The notes under the pieces were generated by a model that was not told the origin of the DNA, did not search any database, and saw only the letters and a program-made list of their open reading frames with translations. A stretch of 64,000 nucleotides of DNA from Lachnospiraceae bacterium KM106-2 (GTDB lineage: Bacteria; Bacillota; Clostridia; Lachnospirales; Lachnospiraceae): contig AP018794.1 in the NCBI GenBank assembly GCA_009731425.1, positions 3,045,960 to 3,109,959 on the forward strand, given 5' to 3'. Within the stretch, counting starts at the first letter, position 1. Every line of letters starts with the position of its first letter. A program made the position numbers and the translations under genes. Of this stretch, positions 44,477-51,472 are shown piece after piece.

Positions 44477-45265
44477 TTATCTGTGACATCGAAACTCGTA
44501 ATAGTCTGTGCCGCCTGTCGTGTAAACTCCATCATAACTGATGTAGAATACCGGATCTGTTTCCAAAAGTAACATACTTGCAATATATTCTGCGATTGCA
44601 TCCTCAGATGATAACCGCTGTCCATCAATGGTACTTGCTTTGTTGAGGTCTGTCTCTACAAACACACTATAATAAGAGCCTTCCATACCATCGTAAGGAT
44701 AATACTCATTGTACTCTTCCTGCGTGATACTACCGTCATTCAAATGGTTCTGTAAATTCTGCTGTGTGGTAATCATCCCTCCTGCCTGACACTTTGCTGT
44801 TGCAAGTGACACAACATTCTGTGGACTGTACGCCACGGATGCAGGCTGTGGATTGCTCACATTGTCTTTCGGACTGTCTGTAGTCTGACCACCATTACCT
44901 GCATTACTCTGATTTCCACCAGCTTCCTTATTACCACTTGCAGGAGCTTTCTGTTCCGGCTCGTCATTCTGCTCTGACTTTTCTTTCTGCTTTGAAGCAT
45001 TTTCATTATCAGCAGACTGGTTATCTTCCTTATCAGTCTTCTCTTCTGAATCTTTAACCTCGGCAATATCTTTCTCTGTCTCTTCACTTCCAGCTTCGGT
45101 TGTGACCTCTGTGACAGCTTCCGTTGCCATTGCTACTTCTTCAGTTGGCTTTACGCTTTCCGTCTGTTTCTCTGTCTGATTATCAGCCTTTTCCTTACCA
45201 CCATTACAGGCAGCCATTGAAAAGACCAGTACTACGGATAATAAGATAATACTTATCTTCTTCAT
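44477..45265 (-). CDS. Lipoprotein with low-complexity linker
   Basis: About 262 residues from the start at 45265 (MKKISIILLSVVLVFSMAACNGG). The signal peptide ends in the lipobox SMAAC, so it is expected to be lipid-anchored on the outer face. Residues 25-150 are disordered and rich in Glu, Lys, Thr, Ser and Asn; the C-terminal 110 residues form a small domain (TAKCQAGGMITTQQNLQNHLNDGSITQEEYNEYYPYDGMEGSYYSVFVETDLN). I do not recognise that domain. It precedes the adhesin and follows a structured leader. GGTGAT lies four bases before the ATG. A surface role in mating or entry exclusion is possible but unproven. Confidence 0.75.
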   Translation of the reverse strand: MKKISIILLSVVLVFSMAACNGGKEKADNQTEKQTESVKPTEEVAMATEAVTEVTTEAGSEETEKDIAEVKDSEEKTDKEDNQSADNENASKQKEKSEQNDEPEQKAPASGNKEAGGNQSNAGNGGQTTDSPKDNVSNPQPASVAYSPQNVVSLATAKCQAGGMITTQQNLQNHLNDGSITQEEYNEYYPYDGMEGSYYSVFVETDLNKASTIDGQRLSSEDAIAEYIASMLLLETDPVFYISYDGVYTTGGTDYYEFRCHR

Positions 45266-45339
45266 AGTAATCACCCATCCCTTCTCCGCAAGAGGGACGG
45301 GCTTTGTGTTCCGTGCCATCCACCCTTGCGGTGAACTAT

Positions 45340-45387
45340 TTATCTGTAATGCACGGGACACATAGGACTGTCCCGTATTCTGTGCAT
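45340..45387 (-). other. Possible 15-codon leader peptide in the lipoprotein leader
   Basis: ATG at 45387 seven bases after AAAGGAG, encoding MHRIRDSPMCPVHYR. Its codons lie over an inverted repeat (ACGGGACA with TGTCCCGT). Such an arrangement can couple translation to RNA folding. It is too short to be judged by coding statistics. Confidence 0.4.
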
Positions 45388-45402
45388 CTTAAACTCCTTT
45401 CA

Positions 45403-45486
45403 TTATACCAGCTCTCTTATTTTAAAGAAATACTGCATAAGTCGTCTGTTTTTCTTATAATTCAAGAATAAACCCTTTGCCTGCAT
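45403..45486 (-). other. Possible 27-codon leader ORF
   Basis: ATG at 45486 after a full GGAGGTGA ribosome site, encoding MQAKGLFLNYKKNRRLMQYF and then FKIRELV. It is basic and follows the small hydrophobic gene by 17 bp. The strong ribosome site is the only real evidence. Confidence 0.45.
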
Positions 45487-45502
45487 ATATGCTCACCTCC
45501 TC

Positions 45503-45676
45503 TCAGAATGTGCCCATTCTTACGAATGAAAGAAATATCCTTGCCACCATAGCGAATAGAAGAAGAATTATTCTGGCAAGTCCTAAGACCAGCTTCAAAG
45601 CTCCAAGAATTATCCTTAATATCCACTTGAGTATCTCTAAAATTACTGTTCCTACGGCTCCCATAACTCTTCTCAT
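45503..45676 (-). CDS. Small hydrophobic membrane protein (57 aa)
   Basis: From ATG 45676, preceded by AAAGGAG at 10 bases, it encodes MRRVMGAVGTVILEILKWIL and RIILGALKLVLGLARIILLL and so on, almost wholly hydrophobic with Arg/Lys every 7-10 residues, so one or two membrane helices or an amphipathic one. It begins 5 bp after the ParR-like stop. I recall small proteins like this in related ICEs; function unknown. The pattern would also suit a small membrane toxin, but no antitoxin partner is visible. Confidence 0.65.
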   Translation of the reverse strand: MRRVMGAVGTVILEILKWILRIILGALKLVLGLARIILLLFAMVARIFLSFVRMGTF

Positions 45677-45681
45677 AATAA

Positions 45682-46131
45682 TCAGTCTCCTTTCGACATC
45701 CATCCCATTGCAAGTCCTGCAACATCTGCATCGTCCATAACATCTTCTGTAGGTTCTTGTGCTTCACTATTGGCTGCCTGCATTATTACCGGCTGACCAA
45801 CATTCATCCCGGATATCACTCCGCCTAACAGCTTTATTACCTCTTTTCTAGCCTCATTGGTTGCTGCTTCAATGACCTCTTCCTTAATGTCATCAATATC
45901 TTCTGACCGGATATATTCAGCCCTCTCTTTTTCCTTCTTCTTGATAACAAAGGTTTCTTTTCCATAATTATCAATGTAGAACTGAATCGCATCTATAATG
46001 AACTGGTTCTTAGATTTGAAAATCTTCGGATCAAGGTTCTGAATCACATCATTGATTTTCACATGCTGAGGATTGCTCATGTTGAGGCGGACAGAAGTTT
46101 TTACTTCATATTCAAGTCTTCTTCCCATCAT
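45682..46131 (-). CDS. ParR-like DNA-binding partition protein
   Basis: A 149-residue protein immediately downstream of a ParM-like gene. The N-terminus (YEVKTSVRLNMSNPQHVKINDVIQNLDPKIFKSKNQFIIDAIQFYIDNYG) resembles a ribbon-helix-helix domain, followed by a Glu/Lys helical linker (about 60-105) and an acidic tail (AQEPTEDVMDDADVAGLAM) that could contact the actin-like filament. Role inferred from gene order: centromere-binding adaptor of a type II partition system. AAGGAGG precedes the ATG. Confidence 0.7.
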   Translation of the reverse strand: MMGRRLEYEVKTSVRLNMSNPQHVKINDVIQNLDPKIFKSKNQFIIDAIQFYIDNYGKETFVIKKKEKERAEYIRSEDIDDIKEEVIEAATNEARKEVIKLLGGVISGMNVGQPVIMQAANSEAQEPTEDVMDDADVAGLAMGWMSKGD

Positions 46132-46139
46132 CTGCCTCC

Positions 46140-47102
46140 TTATGATAATCGCTTAGTGCTTTTAAGCCCCATCGTGGCAAGCTGCTCATATCCTCTTGCA
46201 TTTGCCTTTACATCAAGGTTATAGGAAATGTTCTTGGCATCATGGCTACCAAAATTCTTCATCACAACTGCCCCGCCACCGACAAATACAATCGGTGTAG
46301 TCTTTAAGTTATACCCAAACTCACGAATTGAGTTATATACCTTATCAACAAAATCCTCTATCTCTGCCTTGATAATGGCAAAGTATTCATCATCAATATC
46401 TGACCTGCCATATCGCATGATATTCTGTATCTCTGACTCGTCTACCTCTCCGTTAAGTTGTCTTACACACTGTTCATTGATAGAACGCATACAGGTAATA
46501 AGACCTTTTGGTATCGTCACACACTTTGATTCATCCGGTGACTTGTTGATTACCGGCATAATGTCGATTGTCCAGCTACCGATATCTACTATCAGCGTTT
46601 TCTTTGCCATTGTAGGAATCTTGTCCACTACTGCTGCATAACACTGAGGGAATACTGCCACATCATCAATTTCAATATAATACGGCTCATTCTCATATTT
46701 GAAGCTTACACGCTTATTCTTTGTCAGGTACTTGATAAAATCATTCTTCTCTGCTCCAAACCTTGTAAGTGGTAGTCCTACGGCAAGGAATACCTTTGCC
46801 TCTGCAAGACCCCTTCTTTTAAGTTCCTTAGCAACTGCTGCAAGAGTGAGAAGATAAAAGCTGTCATCTTCGACCTTTGTATCCTTTACTTCCTGCCTCA
46901 CAGTTCCAACCTTATAGAACTTTCCTTCATACTCAAGTACATCGCCAAAAAGTGCCGGAGTTGTTGTAATCTCCTTAACTCCTGTGACAAATACCTGAGA
47001 GATTGTTTTCATCATTGACCAACCATGATCAATGCCGATTACTTCTAACTTGTTATTCATATGTTTTGCACATCCTTTCTTCTTAAACAGCCACTTGAAC
47101 AT
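46140..47102 (-). CDS. ParM/StbA-like actin-family ATPase
   Basis: About 320 residues. Actin-fold signatures: phosphate-1 loop VIGIDHGWSMMKT, phosphate-2 loop TLIVDIGSWTIDIM (about residue 170), and adenosine motif PIVFVGGGAVVM (near 275). Plasmid homologues polymerise to push DNA copies apart. The start at 47102 follows AGGTGG; an internal ATG at 47060 (MNNKLEV), which matches the usual family N-terminus better, is an alternative. Presence with a ParR-like gene suggests segregation of a circular ICE form. Confidence 0.87.
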   Translation of the reverse strand: MFKWLFKKKGCAKHMNNKLEVIGIDHGWSMMKTISQVFVTGVKEITTTPALFGDVLEYEGKFYKVGTVRQEVKDTKVEDDSFYLLTLAAVAKELKRRGLAEAKVFLAVGLPLTRFGAEKNDFIKYLTKNKRVSFKYENEPYYIEIDDVAVFPQCYAAVVDKIPTMAKKTLIVDIGSWTIDIMPVINKSPDESKCVTIPKGLITCMRSINEQCVRQLNGEVDESEIQNIMRYGRSDIDDEYFAIIKAEIEDFVDKVYNSIREFGYNLKTTPIVFVGGGAVVMKNFGSHDAKNISYNLDVKANARGYEQLATMGLKSTKRLS

Positions 47103-47111
47103 CTTAACCAC

Positions 47112-47366
47112 CTACTTTCCTATCAGCTTTCGCATACAAGGAAAACAATAACCATTCCCATGATAATATGGACATCCGACACATTCCGTCGGAAATTTCT
47201 GTTCTTTTTTCTTAGATGGTTTACAACATGTTCCATTGGCACATCTGTTGTTATGTCCCCAGAAGAATCTACAATGCATACAATCTTTTAATTCTCTTTC
47301 AAGCTTTTCTTCTGGAGATACAAACCTGCGTTTCTTATGCTTATCTCTTTTTTCAACTGTTCCCAC
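47112..47366 (-). CDS. Cysteine-rich hypothetical protein
   Basis: About 84 residues from a GTG at 47366 (frame open to 47387). It contains nine or ten Cys in paired patterns (DCMHCRFFWGHNNRCANGTC, TECVGCPYYHGNGYCFPCMRKL), so it probably binds zinc or another metal. Lys/Arg-rich. Not recognised. It overlaps the 49-residue membrane ORF and ends just before the ParM-like start. Confidence 0.6.
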   Translation of the reverse strand: MGTVEKRDKHKKRRFVSPEEKLERELKDCMHCRFFWGHNNRCANGTCCKPSKKKEQKFPTECVGCPYYHGNGYCFPCMRKLIGK

Positions 47367-47502
47367 CAGAGCTCTCCTCCCTTCCAAGGAGTGATTGCTC
47401 TCTTATTTTTTCCAATATCCTGTCCGACTCACCTGCTGTCCTTGCTAATGAATACAATACGATAAGAACAATAATTATAAATGCTATGCTAAATCCCATC
47501 AT
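47353..47502 (-). CDS. Small single-helix membrane protein (49 aa)
   Basis: MMGFSIAFIIIVLIVLYSLA then RTAGESDRILEKIREQ and a Ser/Gly tail. AAGGAGG lies before the ATG pair. One N-terminal membrane helix and a charged C-terminal helix are evident. It overlaps the start of the Cys-rich gene, suggesting coupling. Function unknown. Confidence 0.6.
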   Translation of the reverse strand: MMGFSIAFIIIVLIVLYSLARTAGESDRILEKIREQSLLGREESSGGNS

Positions 47503-47570
47503 CACTTTATCCTCCTTCAAATTAGTTGCCATATAGACAAAATTTGAATTTGGAAGTGATATAGTCTACA

Positions 47571-47990
47571 TGGCTATGCTTAATGCTAAGCATGTAGGTA
47601 CACGCCAGTCTTCTAGACTCCTATATTGCCCCGTGTACAAAGAGGTGTTCTCACCTCCGGGAGTTACAGACGAGCCACAAAATGTGTTTCACGACGCCCT
47701 TCTGAATTATCAGAAGCACTATCTCCTCTTTTAGCCTTTTGAGAATAAGGACGAACTTCTCGCCCTCTGTGGTTGATTATCCTTACGCAACATGCCGAAT
47801 CCTTTTTCCAGATTTCCATCCAACTTCTCACCCTTCATCTTTCGATCCATCAGGCTACTAATATGATAGCTGTGACTTTCATCTTCCAGGTACATGCCCC
47901 GTAAATTTACTACCTACAGATACTCTGCAGTGCAAACTACTTTGCAAATCTGTAACTGATTATTAAATTGTTCATCCCAAGTTTTTCTTG
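47571..47990. repeat. Cluster of inverted repeats (candidate structured RNA, centromere or origin)
   Basis: Successive palindromes: CTACATG...CATGTAG (about 47571-47602), GTACACG...CGTGTAC (about 47603-47640), GAGGTG-TTCT-CACCTC (47641-47656), CTTCTGA...TCAGAAG (about 47700-47718), TACAGAT...ATCTGTA (about 47920-47955) and CCAAG...CTTGG (about 47980-47995). The density is far above the surrounding sequence. It lies just upstream of the ParM/ParR genes. Confidence 0.6.
47731..47895 (-). CDS. Possible 54-residue ORF or gene remnant
   Basis: ATG at 47895, MYLEDESHSYHISSLMDRKM and KGEKLDGNLEKGFGMLRKDN, basic, no good ribosome site. It lies within the inverted-repeat region. It may be the remains of a longer gene or a chance frame. 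Confidence 0.3.
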   Translation of the reverse strand: MYLEDESHSYHISSLMDRKMKGEKLDGNLEKGFGMLRKDNQPQRARSSSLFSKG

Positions 47991-48036
47991 GAATGTCCAT
48001 ATATTACATTAGTTTCTATAATGCCGAAAGTGACAA

Positions 48037-48336
48037 TCACGGGTCTTTTTTATCAAAACAGGTACTATTGTGGTCTTTTTTATCTTCGCTTGACAATTTA
48101 TTCCAAATATGTTTGGGCAATGGTCTTGTTGGTTCCTTAAATTTCTCCAAATACATTTCAAAAATATCTGTATTAATCAATGCTGAATTTCCAACCTTAT
48201 ATACTGCCCCTGCTTCTGAAGCCAAAACCATAATCCTTGATTTACTTATGCCATAAATAATGGCTCCCTCAGTAGCATTTACATATTTTTTCATAATGTC
48301 TTTTGTATCTGAATAGAACTTATATGAGTTACTCAT
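48037..48336 (-). CDS. Excisionase-like small protein, copy 3 (DUF6462-like)
   Basis: A 99-residue protein with the pattern YVNATEGAIIYGISKSRIMVLASEAGAVYKVGNSALINTDIFEMYLEKF, a MerR/Xis-like fold: helix-turn-helix followed by a short beta hairpin. It is related to both upstream neighbours. Its ATG overlaps the upstream stop by 8 bp. From memory this is the DUF6462 family found at the ends of Clostridia ICEs. Confidence 0.75.
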   Translation of the reverse strand: MSNSYKFYSDTKDIMKKYVNATEGAIIYGISKSRIMVLASEAGAVYKVGNSALINTDIFEMYLEKFKEPTRPLPKHIWNKLSSEDKKDHNSTCFDKKDP

Positions 48337-48802
48337 TCAATTCACCTTCTTCCTGTCCGTATAACGGCTCTTTCAAAGGTCTTACAGGTTGTCTGAATTG
48401 CTCCATGTAATTATCAAATATTTCTAAATTAACCAGTACAGTCCCTCCTGTCCCCTCATTTATTTTATATGTAGCACCTGCTGCTCTAGCCAGCTCGATA
48501 AACCTATGCCTTCCAATACTGTATATAATTGAAGCTTCTCCAATTCTCGCAAACTTTTTGATTATCTGCTTATTTGTTCCCGGCACCTTATATATGTGTT
48601 TCATAAACTCATCAAACCTTTCCTTTTTTACCAAATGAATACGGGTAAGCTTGTATAAAGAACTTGCAGCCTTAGCTATATATTCAGTTTCCTCAACACT
48701 AAATCCATATTCATGAGCCACCTCTTCGACCCTTATGTATCTTTTTATTACCTCCCCACCATGAAGATAAGCCCTAACATCCGGCTGTAATTGTGTTACC
48801 AT
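48329..48802 (-). CDS. Excisionase-like protein, copy 2, with extra N-terminal domain
   Basis: About 157 residues from ATG 48802 (TAGGTG upstream). The C-terminal half (KKFARIGEASIIYSIGRHRFIELARAAGATYKINEGTGGTVLVNLEIFDNYMEQFRQPVRPL) is homologous to both neighbours. The N-terminal half (VRAYLHGGEVIKRYIRVEEVAHEYGFSVEETEYIAKAASSLYKLTRIHLVKKERFDEFM) looks like a second diverged copy of the same fold, so it may be a tandem dimer. Likely DNA-binding, controlling excision or ICE genes. Confidence 0.75.
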   Translation of the reverse strand: MVTQLQPDVRAYLHGGEVIKRYIRVEEVAHEYGFSVEETEYIAKAASSLYKLTRIHLVKKERFDEFMKHIYKVPGTNKQIIKKFARIGEASIIYSIGRHRFIELARAAGATYKINEGTGGTVLVNLEIFDNYMEQFRQPVRPLKEPLYGQEEGELNE

Positions 48803-48811
48803 CCTTTTCAC

Positions 48812-49039
48812 CTACTTATAAAATTCATCATCAACTATATGGAATGTCTCAATGTACTCATCAAATATTTTTAAATTCACAAGTACTAACTGTCCTAACT
48901 TATAGATTGCTTTGGCATCCTTAGCCATTTGCATAAACTTTGATACGCTCATATGATACATTTCTGCTCCTTCGCTATATCTTACAAACTTTGTATTACC
49001 ATTCTTCTTAAATTCCTGATATGCCCTTGTGTGTTCCAT
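48812..49039 (-). CDS. Excisionase-like small protein, copy 1
   Basis: About 75 residues from ATG 49039 (MEHTRAYQEFKKNG), six bases after AAAGGAG; the open frame to 49063 is not favoured. The pattern KFVRYSEGAEMYHMSVSKFMQMAKDAKAIYKLGQLVLVNLKIFDEYIETF matches its two downstream neighbours. It is the first gene inside the putative element boundary, only about 40 bp after a very strong terminator. Confidence 0.78.
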   Translation of the reverse strand: MEHTRAYQEFKKNGNTKFVRYSEGAEMYHMSVSKFMQMAKDAKAIYKLGQLVLVNLKIFDEYIETFHIVDDEFYK

Positions 49040-49078
49040 GCTATTCTCCTTTCGGTATTTCAATTGTTCCTATAACGC

Positions 49079-49120
49079 AAAAAGAGGACATCTTCTAAAT
49101 TTCTTTAGAAAATGTCCTCT
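49079..49120 (-). terminator. Very strong terminator between lysS and the ICE genes
   Basis: A 17-bp stem (AGAGGACAUUUUCUAAA with UUUAGAAGAUGUCCUCU, one G-U pair) closed by a GAAA tetraloop and followed by UUUU. It would stop transcripts from the greA-lysS operon before the first ICE gene. Confidence 0.85.
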
Positions 49121-49156
49121 AAGTAATACAATCTTTAATTTTTCAGACTAAGCAAT

Positions 49157-49275
49157 CTGTACTAACCTGTACTAATCTTTTTTTGACTATGCCAAAAATT
49201 GGTCAAATCTTGGTCAAAACCCCTTGACCAACTATATATTTTAGTACATCCAAGTGCTGAAACCCTTGGTTTTAC
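49157..49275. other. Putative ICE end/attachment region beside the lysS 3' end
   Basis: Short repeats of the sort bound by tyrosine recombinases: CTGTACTAA twice, 10 bp apart (49157, 49167); TTGGTCAAA twice (49199, 49210) with inverted TTGACCAA (49224-49231); and an AACCC/GGGTT inverted repeat (about 49250-49270) just after the lysS stop. Gene content changes here from housekeeping to ICE. The exact crossover site cannot be fixed without the other end. Confidence 0.45.
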
Positions 49276-49282
49276 TGGGTTC

Positions 49283-50779
49283 TTACTTTTCTAACGACTT
49301 CATCGTCGGGAATAATAATACGTCACGGATTGCAGCTGAATCAGTAAGTAACATGATCATACGATCGATACCGATACCAATACCGCCTGTTGGTGGCATA
49401 CCATATTCTAAGGCATTGATGAAGTCATCATCACAATGTTGAGCTTCGTCATTACCATTTGCAAATTGTTCTTCCTGAGCTAAGAAACGTTCTTTTTGAT
49501 CGATTGGATCATTTAATTCAGAGTAAGCATTCGCCATTTCTCTACCATAAATGAATAACTCAAAACGTTCTGTGTATGAAGGATTTTCTGGTTTTTTCTT
49601 TGTTAATGGAGAAATCTCGATTGGATGATCCATTACAAATGTTGGTTGAAGTAATTTTTCTTCACAGAATTCTTCGAAGAATAAGCTTAAGATTTCACCT
49701 TTAGAATGTCTTTCTTCGAATTCTACGTGATGTTCTTTTGCAAGAGCTTTTGCTTCTTCATCTGTTGTGATCGCATCAAAATCAACGCCAGCATATTTCT
49801 TAACAGCGTCAACCATAGTGATACGTTCGAAAGGTTTACTAAAGTCAATTTCAACGTCAGCATAGCTGATCTTAGTTGTACCTAAAACTTTAGTTGTAAC
49901 ATGTTTATATAATTCTTCAACAAGATCCATCATACCGTTGTAATCAGTGTATGCTTGGTATAATTCTAATAATGTGAATTCAGGATTGTGACGAACACTT
50001 AATCCTTCGTTACGGAATACACGACCAATTTCGTATACTCTTTCTAATCCACCAACGATCAATCTCTTTAAGTATAACTCAAGAGAAATACGTAATTTAA
50101 GGTCTTGATCTAATGCATTGTGATGAGTTAAGAATGGACGAGCTTCTGCTCCACCAGCATTGTTTACTAATACAGGTGTTTCAACTTCGATGAAATCTTG
50201 TCCATCTAAATAGTTACGGATCTCACGGATAATTGCAGATCTCTTAATGAAAGTATCTTTAACTTCTGGATTTACAATTAAATCAACATAACGTTGTCTG
50301 TAACGCATGTCTGTATCTTTTAAACCATGATATTTTTCTGGTAAGATTTGAAGGCTCTTAGATAATAAGTCAACCTTAGAAGCATGGATTGAAGGTTCTC
50401 CTGTCTTTGTAGTAAATACTTCACCAGTAATTGCTACAAGATCACCGATATCCATCTTTTTAAAATCTTTATATTCTTCTTCACCAATACAATCTCTTGC
50501 AACATAACTTTGCATATTACCATCGCGATCGGCAACGTTACAGAAACTTGCTTTACCCATTACACGTTTGGACATCATACGTCCTGCAATTGTTACTGTC
50601 TTACCTTCGTAATCAGCATAATTCTCTTTAATATCTGTTGTATGACATGTTACATCATACTTTGTAATCTTGAATGGGTCTTTTCCGCTAGCTTGTAATT
50701 CTGCTAATTTTTCGCGTCTTACCTTTAGTAATTGATTAAGATCCTGTTCTTGGTTATTATGGTTCTTATTTTCAGCCAC
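49283..50779 (-). CDS. lysS: Lysyl-tRNA synthetase, class II
   Basis: A 498-residue enzyme charging tRNA-Lys. It has the N-terminal OB-fold anticodon-binding domain (about 55-165, [26 protein letters not shown]) and the class II catalytic core with motif 1 (FIEVETPVL), motif 2 ([20 protein letters not shown]) and motif 3 ([12 protein letters not shown]). Length and motifs are normal. Start is GTG with AAAGGAG nine bases upstream. It is second in an operon with greA. The ICE boundary appears to lie just past its stop. Confidence 0.98.
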   Translation of the reverse strand: MAENKNHNNQEQDLNQLLKVRREKLAELQASGKDPFKITKYDVTCHTTDIKENYADYEGKTVTIAGRMMSKRVMGKASFCNVADRDGNMQSYVARDCIGEEEYKDFKKMDIGDLVAITGEVFTTKTGEPSIHASKVDLLSKSLQILPEKYHGLKDTDMRYRQRYVDLIVNPEVKDTFIKRSAIIREIRNYLDGQDFIEVETPVLVNNAGGAEARPFLTHHNALDQDLKLRISLELYLKRLIVGGLERVYEIGRVFRNEGLSVRHNPEFTLLELYQAYTDYNGMMDLVEELYKHVTTKVLGTTKISYADVEIDFSKPFERITMVDAVKKYAGVDFDAITTDEEAKALAKEHHVEFEERHSKGEILSLFFEEFCEEKLLQPTFVMDHPIEISPLTKKKPENPSYTERFELFIYGREMANAYSELNDPIDQKERFLAQEEQFANGNDEAQHCDDDFINALEYGMPPTGGIGIGIDRMIMLLTDSAAIRDVLLFPTMKSLEK

Positions 50780-50812
50780 TTCAAATCTCTCCTTTATTTT
50801 TATGTAATCTAA

Positions 50813-51301
50813 CTAGTTATCGTAGTTAGATCGCTGTATTTCAATGATTTCGTATTCGATTACGCCTGAATGTGTTTCTACTGCTACTTTTTCTCCGATT
50901 TTACGACCGATTAATGCTTGGCCAACTGGAGATTCATTACTGATTTTACCTTTTAAGCTATTTGCTTCTGTAGAACCAACAATTTTATATTCTAAGATAT
51001 CATCAAATTCTAAGTCTTTAATTACAACTTTACATCCGATGTTAATCGTATTAATATCTACTTCGTCTTCGTCAACAACTTCAACGTTTTTGAGGATGCT
51101 TTCAATTTCTTCAATACGCGCTTCGATATCTCTTTGCTCATCTTTTGCTGCATCGTATTCTGCATTTTCAGATAAGTCACCTTGTTCTCTTGCTTCTTTA
51201 ATCTTAGTAGCTACTTCTTTACGTCTGTTAACCTTTAAGTCTTGTAGCTCATGCTCTAATTTTTTTAATCCTTCATAGGTTATAATCTTCTTATCTGCCA
51301 T
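50813..51301 (-). CDS. greA: Transcription elongation factor GreA
   Basis: A 162-residue factor that rescues backtracked RNA polymerase. N-terminal antiparallel coiled coil (1-75) with the basic/acidic tip REQGDLSENAEYDAAKDEQ, then the C-terminal FKBP-like domain ending GKISNESPVGQALIGRKIGEKV. GGAGG precedes the ATG. It is transcribed from the consensus promoter at 51404-51432 and followed after 33 bp by lysS. Confidence 0.98.
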   Translation of the reverse strand: MADKKIITYEGLKKLEHELQDLKVNRRKEVATKIKEAREQGDLSENAEYDAAKDEQRDIEARIEEIESILKNVEVVDEDEVDINTINIGCKVVIKDLEFDDILEYKIVGSTEANSLKGKISNESPVGQALIGRKIGEKVAVETHSGVIEYEIIEIQRSNYDN

Positions 51302-51403
51302 TTAAACCCTACCTCCAACTTATTTCATCTAATTATGTTGTTCACGAACTCAGCTATATTACTGAATTATATGACATAATATATCTGTATATACATTCTT
51401 TGT

Positions 51404-51432
51404 ATTATACCGTAAGAGCCTGCTATTGTCAA
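51404..51432 (-). promoter_or_regulatory. Consensus promoter of the greA-lysS operon
   Basis: TTGACA (51427-51432), exactly 17 bp, TATAAT (51404-51409) on the minus strand, giving a leader of about 100 bp before greA. Confidence 0.9.
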
Positions 51433-51472
51433 TAACTGTGCTTTGTTATAGAATGCCAAGATTGAAAAAATA

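Noticed and set aside
45462..45767. 101-codon minus-strand ORF
   Set aside because: It overlaps the ParR-like end and the 57-residue hydrophobic gene in another frame, without a ribosome site or a recognisable pattern.
47571..47660. A tRNA, known riboswitch or tmRNA
   Set aside because: There are several hairpins but no cloverleaf, CCA end or recognised aptamer core.
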